NCBI GenBank assembly: GCA_958450365.1
Contig: CAUEEP010000511.1
Coordinates: 1 to 64,000, forward strand
Source of the DNA: Mesorhabditis belari
Taxonomy: Eukaryota; Nematoda; Chromadorea; Rhabditida; Rhabditidae
Reading direction: 5' to 3'
DNA length: 64,000 nucleotides
The position numbers were made by a program, and so were the translations under genes. The notes under the pieces were generated by a model. That model saw only the letters and a list, made by a program, of their open reading frames with translations. It did no database searches and was not told the origin of the DNA. This document shows positions 1-13,700 of the stretch, in pieces. Position 1 is the first letter of the stretch, and each line of letters starts with the position of its first letter.

Positions 1-58
1 AAACCTTTATTAAACCTTTATTAAACCTTTATTAAACCTTTATTAAACCTTTATTAAA
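1..58. repeat. 11-nt tandem repeat at window edge
   Basis: About five copies of AAACCTTTATT run in from the left edge, so the array probably extends outside the window. From here to 669 I see no convincing gene, only AT-rich unique sequence. Confidence 0.85.
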
Positions 59-669
59 CTTTGTTCGAGTACTAACTTGTCGATCAGGCTTCAACGATCA
101 TTTTGGATCAAGGAATTCGTATACCGGAATGGCTCGGACTGAAATGAGGAGCGAATTACAAGAGGCTACTCTTCTATTCATCTGTGGTTAGTTTTTGCCT
201 TTGTTTCCTAAAATAATTCTATTATACACCTGTAAATCTAGAACTTTTTAAACACGCTTGTTACCACATTCAACTAATTCAACTATTTGGTTGGTGGAAA
301 AGTTCTTTCCGATTTTTTGGGAGAGTACCTTAAATTTGTCGAATTTTGACGTTTTATAGCTCATCCTAAAGCTGAATTCAAGACGGATCGATTGGTAAAA
401 ACCGTTTTGAGATATCTCTTTTCTAAAAGTTTTTACAGCTATTTTAGTAAAGGGCGGCAGAGCCAAAAAATGGCTGTTTTCACGTTTCGTTAGTTTTCCG
501 TGCAGAAACCTTGGCTAAAAACATGTGTTTTGTGATCAGCATCAAAAATAACCCCTAGACACGCATTTTCAGAATCTTAGCAATAGACACCAGCGACATT
601 CAACCGAAAACTCAATGCCGCACAGGCTCATCGAGAGATTACTGACGTTTATCCCTTATTTTTTTGTAG

Positions 670-3600
670 ATGACCGAAGAGGAAAGAACTGTTGCCAAGT
701 CGCCAAGATCGGATCGACAACCATTGCACGGAAATTTATCCCACTTGGGCTTTCTAATAAACGCTTGCCTTCTGGTGCACTTGTCGTCACGGTTAAAAGC
801 TCACAGTCTTTTCTTATCATTCTTCAATCACACAGCTTTTCAGCACGAATCGCATACGCGATCACGATTGAATCCAAGTTCTGTTTCGATGTATTTAAGG
901 ATGAAATTTGTGGCATTTTTAAGCAATCTTTAAGCAATCTTTAAGCAATGATCTTTAAGCAATGATTTTTAAGCAATGATTTTTAAGCAATGATTTTTAA
1001 GCAATGATCTTTAAGCAATGATCTGAAGCAATCTTTAAGCAATCTTTAAGCACTCAAGAATCAATCTTTCATTTCCAGGGTTTAGCTTCGTTTTAGAAGA
1101 GAACTGCAGTTCTGCAGAAAGCAGGTAATTTGAGTGAAATTTATCACTCCAGTAACTCCATTGACAATGCCTATTCAGCGATTGAATGAAAGATAATTGT
1201 ACAATGAAAGAATAATTGTACCGTTGTTATGAACATTTATGGTAATCAATCATTTATAGGTTAATGGTAGGATTTGAAGTGGAATATTGTGTGTGCATTA
1301 CTTGAGTAACAATTAAGTGTCCACGATCCAACTAGGGAAATATATCGTTGAATGAAAAGAGAGACACTAATGGATGTGTCATTTTTGCCTCACCTGCTCG
1401 TTTTTATCGAATAATTGTTTGAATTAGAATATTGAATCACAAAGGCTACTGATAGATTGGAGAAAAGTCGAGCTATGACAAAGCTATGACACTTTTTTTC
1501 GGCATTTTTTTCGGATTACAAATTCAATATCTTCTAAATATAATGATATCGAATTTGACTAAAAAAAATGACCAAATTAAAAATTTTGCCAAAAACAGAT
1601 TCCTTTTCTCTTCCCCCTTTCTTTCCCTTTTTGACTTTATCTCGTGAAAGACAAATTATGAAAAGTAATAGAAAAAGGCCATCGAAAACGGGGGAGAAAA
1701 GGTAAATAAACCGCGAGGGGAGAGGGGGCACACAAAAGGGGAAGGCCGGTATTGATCCCGGTGTCTCTCTCTCGCCTCTACCAGTCGACCACAACCTTTT
1801 TGCATGCAAAATACTAATATTTTCTTATTGTTATGGAGTGCAATGGAGCTTATTGTTTACTCATTTTCTCATTACGGTCATTTCTCGTCATTTCTTGAGT
1901 CTTGTGGTTGACTGAGAGACTGATTTGAAGACTTTACCGGTCTAGCTTTACCGTGTTTGTTCCAAAATTGAAAATAGAAATATTTTTGATAAGTCTGATA
2001 AGTGCACAGTGTTTTTTTTTTGGCTTTTTTCATTTCATGAATTGATTGATTTGGATTCATTTCATCCAATTCATTTCTAAATTAGAGCCAATTTCCTAAT
2101 TTCATCATTTTAATCCCATCAGCGTATTCAATTTTGCATTTTTTCATTTACCTTTGTTGCCAAATGTTATTGAAATTAATTGAAATTAATTGAAATTAAT
2201 TGAAATTAATCAAAATCAATCAAAATTAATCAAAATTAATCAAAACCAATCAAGATTAATCAAAACCAATCAAAATTAATCAAAAATTAATCAAAATCAA
2301 TCAAAATCAATTAAAATTAATCAAAACCAATCAAAATTAATCAAAATTAATCAAAATTAATCAAAAATTAATCAAAATTAATCGGGGGTGGGACAAATGC
2401 GACCTTTTTTTTGCGCACCTGGACATTTGCGCACCTTTTTTTTTGCTGGAAAAGGCCTTAGGAAAGGCCGTAGAGCTTCAAAAATGTTTTCATAGAAGGG
2501 AATCGTATGCGTAGATTCCGAATTTCGACAAATCAGACCTCGCTGACACGTCAAATTTGGGCTAAAAGGCAAAAACTGCGGAAAAGCGTTAAGTTGCGTA
2601 GTTTTTGCCTTTTAACCCAAATTTGACGTGTCAGCGAGGTCTGATTTGTCGAAATTCGGAATCTACGCATACGATTCCCTTATATGGAAAAATTTTCGAA
2701 ATATTTTCGAAGCTCTACGGCCTTTCTTAAGGCCTTTTCCAGCAAAAAAAAGGTGCGCAAATCTCCAGGTGCGCAAAAAAAAGGTCGCACTTGTCCCACC
2801 CCCAAATTAATCAAAATTAATCAAAATTAATCAAAATTAATCAAAATTAATCAAAATTAATCAAAATTAATCAAAATTAATCAAAATTAATCAAAATTAA
2901 TCAAAATTAATCAAAATTAATCAAAATTAATCAAAATTAATCAAAAATTAATCAAAATTAATCAAAATTAATCAAAATTAATCAAAATTAATCAAAATTA
3001 ATCAAAATTAATCAAAATTAATCAAAATTAATCAAAATTAATCAAAATTAATCAAAATTAATCAAAATTGATCAAAATTGATCAAAATTGATCAAAATTG
3101 ATCAAAATTGATCAAAATTGATCAAAATTGATCAAAATTGATCAAAATTGATCAAAAATTAGTTTTCTTTATTAAATTTTATAGATATTCAGCTATTACC
3201 CTGAAATTAAGTTGTCTCGATCCACTTACTTGACTCTACTTGTCTAATCCTACCACTTACGTGCATAAAATAGTATTTATCTTTTGTTCTGGAGTGCACA
3301 GAGTTTAGCAAGCACTTGGAACTTTCTTGCAACCACCATTTTCGGGTATCTTGTCCGTTGATTGCTTGAAGAGCTCTACAGACTCATCCCTCAGAGAGAC
3401 TTGGATAATTGTGTTATTTTCCTTAATTCTGGAATGCACAGTGCTTAGTTATCCATTTATTTTCTTGTTATAACGATTTCTTCGAACGCCTAGGATTGGC
3501 CGTGTACCGATTGTTTCCCCGTTGACTTGTTGAATTGTTGCCTCTTTCCTCATGCCTCCCTCGTGCTTCTCTCATACCATCCCTCGATTCCTTATTGACA

Positions 3601-6600
3601 TAGTGACAACAGTGCCTTCTCTTTGCCAATCTAAAAAAGAAATATCGAATCTATAGAAAAATATGGGAAAAATGATGGCCAATCCTAGGGGTTTATTGGC
3701 TAAAAGAGCACAGTCATCATTCTTTTTTTGCTTTTCACAAAATTTCTATTGCTCAAAGTATGCCTTCTTTCCTTTCTACCTTCTTTCCTTTCTACCTTCT
3801 TTCCTTTCTGTCTTCTTTCCTTTTTGTGAAATCGAATGTTTTTCAACATTTCAACACTTTGATATAAAGCAATATGAAAGTTTAGTCAATTTGATTCCCC
3901 TGCAAATGCTTCAAATACGGTAACTGTTGAATAAACAAATGGAAAGCCTATCAGCCTATGCGGGTCTTCTGGCCGCCGGTGCCCCGTATGCTCTCCAGTT
4001 GGCCGCATCGACAAAGTGAGTCACACAAAAAAAATGAAACAACAAACCCCTGAACGGGTTGCTAAACAGAAAGGATTTCACTTATCCAAATTATCTTTTG
4101 CATTTGTCATTTGCAGATGGTGGCCTATCCTTTTCCCTCTATTCGCTCTTCCCGCTCTATCGTTGTGTCTCTCGGTGGCAACTCTTTCACGAAAAGGCCC
4201 GCTGAACACTTATGCCAGTTTGACACCGATTGCGGCTGGTTGGTTTGAAAGGGAAAAATCTAAAATTTCGTGAATCCTGGAGTGCATTCTAGGCATTGGT
4301 TGGGCATTGGCCTTTCATGTGGGCGAGCGACTGCTGGCCGAGATGTTACGCGCGGCACAAACGCTTCTCTACATCGTTTTCTCAGTGAGAACCAGCTTGG
4401 ATTGGGCAATTGGTGAGTGATTTGACGATGCATGATACAGGGTGCGCCAAAAGTTCCCGTACTTGTATTTTCTGTATTTTCTGTATTTTCTGTAAGTAAG
4501 AAATTCGAATTCCTCGCAAAAAACTGATTTAGAAAACGTTTCTGGTTAATTTATAAGTGCAACACTATTTAAGACAAGTGATTGAGAAGAGGGTCCGCTC
4601 AGGGGCGCTTTAGGGCCACATTTTTTTGGGGCTTCAGGCCTGTACCTTTAATAGATCAAAAGATTTTCAAGAGCCAAGATGTTTTTCGAAAACTAGACAT
4701 AAAATGTGACATTTTTTATATTGGATGTATAAAGTTTTGGTCAACGACCGAGTTAGAACAGTTATAGAGCACAGTTACAGGGCATAGTTACAGGGCATAG
4801 TTACAGGGCACAGTTACAGTTATTTCCCTTGATGGAAATTTGTATGGGAAAACCCCTGTAACTGTGCCCTGTAACTGTGCCCTGTAACTGTGCCCTGTAA
4901 CTGTGCCCTGTAACTGTGCCCTGTAACTGTGCCCTGTAACTGTGCCCTGTAACTGTGCCCTGTAACTGTGCCCTGTAACTGTGCCCTGTAACTGTGCCCT
5001 GTAACTGTGCCCTGTAACTGTGCCCTGTAACTGTGCCCTGTAACTGTGCCCTGTAACTGTGCGACCAAAGCACCCCTGAGCCGTCCGCTTCTCTTCTCAA
5101 TCACTTGTCTTAAATAGCGTTGCACTTATAAATAAACCAGAAACGTTTTCTAAATCAGTTTTTCGCGAGGAATTCGAATTTCTTACTTTTAAAATCGTAT
5201 CTTTTATCTAAGATTACCAAAAATACAGAAAATACAAGCACGGGAACTTTCGGTGCACCTTGTAGAAAATGGGACTTGAAGAATACAATAAAATTGATTT
5301 TGAAGAGTTTACCAATGAGACTCACATCTAAAAGGTTTGTTCTGCCTTTGTTCTCTACTAGAGTCATCTCGATTTCTCTTTTCGTTCAGATTGCGGTCAC
5401 TCGTACAACAGCCGTGAGTGTTCCCCATTCGCCGACGAGAATGTCACCGAGGTGCACGACTATAGTCACTGGCCTGACAACTTTTGGCCCGCACAGGAGT
5501 TCAATCGGTAAACGAGTTTTCGAAATTTCTCAATCCTGGATATCACAGTACTTAACAATTCGCTTTCAAAGCCGTCTTGATAAAGTTTTTATTTCACACT
5601 ACGACTACAGTAACCTTTCCCCTATTTTCCTGACTACCGTAACCCAATTTCAGTTATTTAATCCGGGACAACATTCTCGACAACAAAAACCTCTCAAAAC
5701 TTTGGGAACCGAATGAGTGGTACATTGGTGAGTTCAAGTTTAGACTTTAAGTTGACTACTGTTGAGTTGATTACTGTAGCTCTATTTCTAGCGTGGCTAA
5801 CGCTAAGAAAATCGACTCAGAGTCAATCCTGGCACTCATTCTAGAGTTTTCCTAGAGTTCGAGAGTTTGTAGAGTTTTTCTAGAGTTCGAGAGTTTCTAG
5901 AGCTCGAGAGTTTCTAGAGTTCTAGAGTTCGAGAGTTTCTAGGGTTCTAGAGCTCGAGAGTTTCTAGAGTTCTAGAGTTCGAGAGTTTCTAGGGTTCTAG
6001 AGCTCGAGAGTTCTAGAGTTCGAGAGTTCGAGAGTTTGTAGAGTTTTAGAGTTCGAGAGTTTCTAGAGTTCGAGAGTTTCTAGAGTTCTAGAGTTCTAGA
6101 GTTTTTCTAGAGTTCTATAAATTTTCAGGTCGTAGCTACGAGCTTTTCTACTTCTCGATCCCATCGATTCCGCTCATTTTCTCACATATCGTCATTTGGA
6201 CGATAATCTATTGTCTACTCGTCAAGTGAGCTCCAAAATCAGCTTACCATAAAGCCAAATTCGATTTCAGATTCCCTCAATGGATCGATTTCTTCATCAC
6301 TCGTTTCTGTCTCTTTTTGCCCAGTGTGCTCTACGTTTTTGTGATTTTTGGTGAGCTTTGAGACTTGATTAATCTGGAAATCAGTCAACATTAAAACTGG
6401 AAATGAGTCAACACGAATTTTCATTTTAAATCGAAATCTTTTAGGCTTAGCGATAAGCGGTTTTTCCTTTGGTAACACTGAAGCCGAGGTATCGCAGGAT
6501 GAAATCGAGAAAGTTCCACAATCGTTTTGGACTGATCTTAAGGTGGTTTACTTGGTGTTTACTCAACAAATTCAATGCTTTTCAACGATTCAACAATTGA

Positions 6601-7724
6601 GTGCCATTTCTGAGGCACTCAATTGTTAACAAGTGCCGTCAGAGGGTGTGCATTTACAAAATTAGCACTGATCCAATCTCCTTATGCACTAAATTCGCAC
6701 TCATCCAATCCCCATGTGCACTAAATTCGCACTCATCAAATCCCTTTCATCTTTGTTTTCAGGGTTTCTATCGTAGCTCGATTTTACTTGTCGACTACTC
6801 GACGGCTTTCACTGGGATTTCTCTATTGGTTGTGAGTCGGTTGAATCATGGAGCTCCACCAGTGTTAGCCTGGGTAGCGGTACCTCTCATGATGGCAAGT
6901 AATTTGGAAAAATCCGAACCTTCAAGAAAAAACAAATCCCACAATGAAACGAATTATTCTTCACTTCACAAAAATGTTTTTAGGTGATCCCCATTTTTCT
7001 CTCAGTGCTGACAACAGGCTGCGAAGGACACATAACCAAATTGCAACCGCACTACAAAACTTATGGATCTATTGGTGAGCAAACGATTAGGAGATTGGTT
7101 TAGAAGAGATTAGGAGAAAGGCCTATAGGTGAAGCTGTTCACCTATGGCCTATCGATGAACCTATGGCCTATCGATGAACCTGTTCACCTATAGAAAACC
7201 TGTTCACCCAAATATCTAGCGAAAATTCTTAATAACTAAAAGCTTTTTTCTTTCTAAAGCTAATCCTGGATGTCACAATATAGAGATTTCTCATTTTTAG
7301 ATGAGACCTATTCATTTGACGTGATTCCGGTGTGTTTGGCGACGACTCGCGCCGGCCCTTTGTGGTCATTTATGTTCTACGTAGCGCACTTTTTCTACTC
7401 ATGCATGGGCCCTTTGGTAAGTTGGAGTATCACGAAACATATTGCAATATATTGCCTTTAAAAAATCAGCTATAGTTTTCTTCTACAGCGATCTTGCTGT
7501 AGAACTGGTAAACTATACAGGGATTAGATCTCAAATTTCTCACATAATCCCGGTCTAAACAAAAATCCTTTCAATCTGGAGCAAACTTTAGATCATCTAC
7601 ACACTTTACATCTACTCTGTTTTCTCGGAGCAATTCATCGTTTTTCACACTCATTCACAATCGTTTTACTCGGGTTTTTGTGCTTTGTGACAGCAGCGGG
7701 AATGATTTTGTATATGCCGGTTGG

Positions 7725-7762
<38 letters not shown>

Positions 7763-10700
7763 TATTTATTTATAAGCAGTGATTATTTCTAATCAGTGAT
7801 TTATTTGCATTAGATTGACCGGAAAGTTCTTTCCGTTTTTTGACTTAGGGTTAGGCTTTGGCTTGGACTTAGTGCGTAGGCTAGCGGCTGGCGCCTAGCA
7901 CTAAGTCTATTTGGGTTTGGGCTGAACCCCCATTTTTTGGATCTCAGCGAGTTCTGGGTTAGGCTTAGGCTTAGGCTCAGGCTTAGGATCTAACTTTTTA
8001 GATCTAACTTTAAATCTAACTTTTTCTTTTACGCATCAAAAACACCAAATATAAAAAAACAGAATTTATCTACTCAAAATATTCACCGTCAACATCAATA
8101 ACATCCTGCCACTTCCGGCAGGATGTTATCCGGCAACAAACATTAGGTTGGTGACATTGAAATTTCGTTTTTGAGCAACAACAAAATTTATTCGTAAAAA
8201 TAAACTAGAAACAATTAATCAACAATAGATTCCCCCCCAGCTACCAATAACATTTTTCTATCTTTGACGCAAATTATGGATACTCTCTTGAAAGAATTGT
8301 GCTGGTTTTGATTGAAAGAAAGCAGAGACCCATTTTTTGATGTCTTCGATGTTCTGGAACTTGTGGCTTTCGAGTGAATGCCGAATACTTCGAAAGAAAT
8401 GGTAGTCAGACGGGGCAATATCTGGACTATAAGGCGGATGAACTAGAAGTTCCCAGCCCCATTGCTCAATCTTCTCTTGCGTAATTTTGGCAACGTGAGG
8501 ACAGGCATTGTCTTGTAACAATCGCACCGTTGTCGGATCAATTCCTTTTGAGCGAAGAACCGCGTCCGCGCGATCTAGTTGTCGAACGTAAAGATTTGCA
8601 TCAACAGTCTGACCAGAAATTAACACTTCGAAATGGACCAGGCCTCGGGTACTCCACCAAACCGACGGCATAACTTTCTTTCCATGAAAATCTGGTTTAG
8701 GTATTGGCTTTGGAATTTCTCCCGGACTGAGCCATTGTCTTATCCTTGTAATATTGTCATAATGAATCCATTTCTTGTCAGAAGTTAAAATTGCATCCCA
8801 AAATCCACTATTCTTGAAAATTCTAAGCAAATTTCCTGAACAAAGAACTCTGATGGCTTTGCTTGCATCGCTTAATGAATGTGGAATCCATTTTCCAGCT
8901 TTATTGAGCTTGCCCAATTCATGCAAATGGTTTTCGGTTGTTTTATGATCACAATTAAAATATTCCGCAAGTTTCCATGTAGTCTTTATCGGATCACTTT
9001 CGATTATCCGCTTCAAATCGTTGTTTGTCCTCGTCCCAGATCTTCCAGACTTCTGTCACCCTTTCGAAATCTTTTGAACCAGTTTTGACATCGATGAACA
9101 GTGATAACATCTTTCTCAAATACGTTACAAAGTGATTCATGCGATTCAGTTGCTTTTTTTTCATGTTTGAAATCGCGACAGCAACAAATGCGAAGTCGAT
9201 ATTTTGAGGTCGTCTAGCATCTATAAGATTTTTTTACTAAATTCTTCAACTGGAAATAAAGAAAAGACGCGTAATAAAGCACAATAATTATATTTTTAAA
9301 ACAGAAGAGATTGCGACGGTAATAGTATCCACAGTGTTAAAATCCATAAAGAGAAACGCAAACGAAATTTCAATGTCGCCAACCTAATAGATTCCGCGGC
9401 GGTAAAACTCACGTGGCGTCGAATCGAAAAACTGAGTGAGTGAAAAGCGCATTTCCTCGACGTTTTGAAAGATCTTTCCACGCAAATGATGCTCCAGAGA
9501 CCTGAAAAAATGATAATCGGACGATTCTGAACAAAATACCTGAACAGATGATAGTCCGATGGTGCGCTTGTCACTCACTCAGTTTTTCGATTCGACGCCA
9601 TTCGAAGCCATTCGAAGCCAATCTATTTTTTGCCGGATAAGTAGCCGGTTGTTATTGATGTTGACGGTGAATATTTCGAGTAGATAAATTCTGTTTTTTT
9701 TTATTTGGCGTTTTTGATGTGTAAAATAAAAAGTTAGATCTAGCGTTAAAAAATCGAAAGAATCAACGGCCAACCTAATAATCAGTGATTGATTTATAAG
9801 CAGTGATTGATTTATAAGCAGTGATTGATTTATAAGCAGTGATTGATTTATAAGCAGTGATTGATTTATAAGCAGTGATTGATTTGTAAGCATTGATTAT
9901 CTGTAAGCAGTGATTATCTGTAAGCAGTGATTATCTGTAAGCAGTGATTATCTGTAAGCAGTGATTATCTGTAAGCAGTGATTATCTGTAAGCAGTGATT
10001 ATCTGTAAGCAGTGATTATCTGTAAGCAGTGATTATCTGTAAGCAGTGATTATCTGTAAGCAGTGATTATCTGTAAGCAGTGATTATCTGTAAGCATTGA
10101 TTATCTGTAAGCAGTGATTATCTGTAAGCAGTGATTATCTGTAAGCAGTGATTATCTGTAAGCAGTGATTGATTTGTAAGCATTGATTATCTGTAAGCAG
10201 TGATTATCTGTAATCAATGATTTATTTCTAATCAATGATTTATTTCTAATCAGTGATTTATTTTCATAATCAATAGTTGTTCTTTCTTTTTCAGTTGGGC
10301 ACGAAAATAGCAGCATTTCTCCGTTATGCGAGTCAATCATCGATCGTTCATCTACTCATTTACGTGCTTGTCTTTTTTGTTTATGGTAAGTGAGTTTTCT
10401 TTAGAATTTGAATTCACTTGAACTTTCAAGGTTGGCAAACACTCGAAACCGACATTTCAATGGTTTCGGTTGAGTCAACTGGTGGACCTTTATGGAGGTA
10501 AAATCAGCTGGATCAGCTGGAGGTCGGTTCCCAAAAACAAAACCAATTCTTAGGCATTTCCTTGGTCCAAGCAGTCCTTTTTATACAGCACTTCAATTCA
10601 CTGTTGTCCCAATGATGCTTTGTGTGAGTTAAACGAAAGAAAAAGGGACAAAACAAAAGAGAAAACAAAAAAGGACAAAACCAGAGAGTTCTAGACAAAA

Positions 10701-13700
10701 GGTGTCGCCGTCTACGATTTGTTATTGGGCGGGAATGATGTGTTGAAACATATTGACCAAGGAACACAATTCATTGAAGGTTTGCAAAGTGTTTAAAATC
10801 GATTTTAAACCAATTCAATTTGTTCCAATTTTTTTCAAATTCTTCTGTGATATCCAACAAAGAAATAACGACTTTTAAAATAATATTTATTTTTAAATTT
10901 TCAAATCTTACAGCTCCTCTATTCATTCGTCGACTTTGCGGCTATGGGATTATGCTAGCTCCGACGCTTATTGTGTTGGCTTTTGCGGTTAGATTTGTCA
11001 TTTTGAGATTCATGTCATTTTGTGATTCTAAGAACTCTAAGAATTCTAAGAACATTTTAGACTCACGCGATCATAAACGCGAAAATCCGTTCGCTTTCCA
11101 TTGGATCGGCGCTAAAACCGTCGGCGGATTGGTTGAGTCATCAAGTGATGCAAGTGAGTCAAGTACAAACAAGTCAAGTAGTCAAGTACAAACAAGTACG
11201 TCAAGTACAAGCAAGTACGTCAAGTACAAGCAAGTACGTCAAGTACAAGCAAGTACGTCAAGTACAAGCAAGTACGTCAAGTACAAGCAAGTACGTCAAG
11301 TACAAGCAAGTACGTCAAGTACAAGCAAGTACGTCAAGTTCCCGATCCACATTTCCAGCATCGCCCTAAGCCTTTCTCCCTCTCGTACGTGATCGTCAAT
11401 CGGTTGAACGGTCCGAATTATCGCACGATTCTGCTAGGCGTTTTCATTTTGGAGGTGTGTTTGAGAGTTGAAAACTCGAAAATTTCTCCATCTGGATATC
11501 ACACTTAAATTCTAGATACATAAAAAAAAGGAATTTTTAACGAAAAACTTTAGATTTTCTTCTTCATCATTCTCTCTGTGTTGCTCATTGGTCAAATGTT
11601 TCAGGCGTGGTTGGGGAATCCGTTGGGTGCCGCTAATTTTCGCTCTATAGGTAAATTTGTCTCCAGGACATTTCCAGCACAGTTGGTGTGCTTCAATTTT
11701 GCATATCTGATCGATTAGATTGATTAGATTGATTAGATTGATTCGAGGTCTATCGAATTTCAGTGCTATTACTACTATTGGCCGTGCACGCGATTGCATT
11801 GGTCGAGATGCGCGGCGCCTACAATTTTTGGGATGATCCGGCAAGGTTTATAAAGAAAAGATGAAAAATAAAGAAAAAAACGAAATAATCTTAAACGATT
11901 CTTAACATAAAAAACGATTTTTAAAAGATTTAAAAGGTTTCAGATCAAAAATTTCAAGATCAAAGATCAAAAAAATTTTCAGATTAACAATTTACATCAG
12001 TGTCGCCACTCTGCAAATGGCTTTTTTGAATGGGTATGGGAAATCAATGCTTACAAGATATCAAATCATTGTCGGAGTCGAATAATCTAATAATCTAATA
12101 ATCTAATAACCTAATAATCTAATAATCTAATAATCTAATAATCTAGAAATCTAGTAATCTAATAATCTAGTAATCTAGTAATCTAATAATCTAGTAATCT
12201 AATAATCTAGTAATCTAGTAATCTAATAATCTAATAATCTAGAAATCTAATAATCTAATAATCTAATAATCTAATAACCTAATAATCTAATAATCTAATA
12301 ATCTAATAATCTAGAAATCTAGTAATCTAGTAATCTAATAATCTAATAATCTAATAATCTAATAACCTAATAATCTAATAATCTAATAATCTAATAATCT
12401 AGAAATCTAGTAATCTAATAATCTAGTAATCTAGTAATCTAATAATCTAGTAATCTAATAATCTAGTAATCTAGTAATCTAATAATCTAATAATCTAGAA
12501 ATCTAATAATCTAATAATCTAATAATCTAATAACCTAATAATCTAATAATCTAATAATCTAATAATCTAGAAATCTAGTAATCTAGTAATCTAATAATCT
12601 AATAATCTAATAATCTAATAACCTAATAATCTAATAATCTAATAATCTAATAATCTAGGAAATCTAGTAATCTAATAATCTAGTAATCTAGTAATCTAAT
12701 AATCTAGTAATCTAATAATCTAGTAATCTAGTAATCTAATAATCTAATAATCTAGAAATCTAATAATCTAATAATCTAATAATCTAATAACCTAATAATC
12801 TAATAATCTAATAATCTAATAATCTAGAAATCTAGTAATCTAGTAATCTAATAATCTAATAATCTAATAATCTAGAAATCTAGTAATCTAGTAATCTAAT
12901 AATCTAATAATCTAATAATCTAATAACCTAATAATCTAATAATCTAATAATCTAATAATCTAGAAATCTAGTAATCTAATAATCTAGTAATCTAGTAATC
13001 TAATAATCTAGTAATCTAATAATCTAGTAATCTAGTAATCTAATAATCTAATAATCTAGAAATCTAATAATCTAATAATCTAATAATCTAATAACCTAAT
13101 AATCTAATAATCTAATAATCTAATAATCTAGAAATCTAGTAATCTAGTAATCTAATAATCTAATAATCTAATAATCTAATAATCTAATAATCTAATAATC
13201 TAATAACCTAATAATCTAATAATCTAATAATCTAATAATCTAGAAATCTAGTAATCTAGTAATCTAGTAATAATCTAATATTATATTTTCAGATACATGT
13301 GGATGTTTGCGTTTAATCACGCATGGGGCGTCGATATCGGACAAGTTGGCGGACCGCTGTTTCTCATTGTTGCGAATACGTGTATGCGGTGAGTTTCCTT
13401 TGCAAAAGCTACTGTATTCAATCGATTTTTATCCATCTTTTCAGAGCTATCTGCATTTGTGCCGCCATCGCCGTCCGCGCACACATCCGGGAAGCGGCGC
13501 GCCCGTCGAGGACAAGAGACGCCGCTGAGGTGGGAGAAAAATTGGGTATCGATAAATCAAAAAAAGTAATTGCCCCGAGATGCTATGTGCCTTCCAGATC
13601 ACCCAAAAAAAAGAAAATAAACAAAACTTCTCATCAAAAAAGTGAATAAAAACCGAGATTGCAGATCTACGCAGCCGACGGTCCACCCGAAGTCGAGATG

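Larger units (their letters stand above)
7810..9778 (-). mobile_element. Older mariner (mariner 2) split by a younger mariner
   Basis: The ends are TTAGATTGACCG (left) and the inverse of TTAGGTTGGCCG (right). About 8000-8140 is an inverted copy of about 9605-9760, much longer than a usual mariner TIR. A C-terminal transposase fragment on the minus strand at 9384-9578 contains SDYHFFRSLEHHLRGKIFQN, the mariner third-Asp region, and is cut off at the junction with mariner 1. The element lies in an SLC6 intron and is inactive. Confidence 0.65.

Noticed and set aside
1..58. Possible telomere at the left edge
   Set aside because: The unit AAACCTTTATT is not a telomere repeat (TTAGGC would be expected), and ordinary sequence follows.
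10960..11130. An intron splitting the SLC6 exon near 10988-11062
   Set aside because: Reading straight through keeps a sensible frame (RFVILRFMSF..ENPFAFHWIGAK). The assumed intron would force a stop in the next exon.
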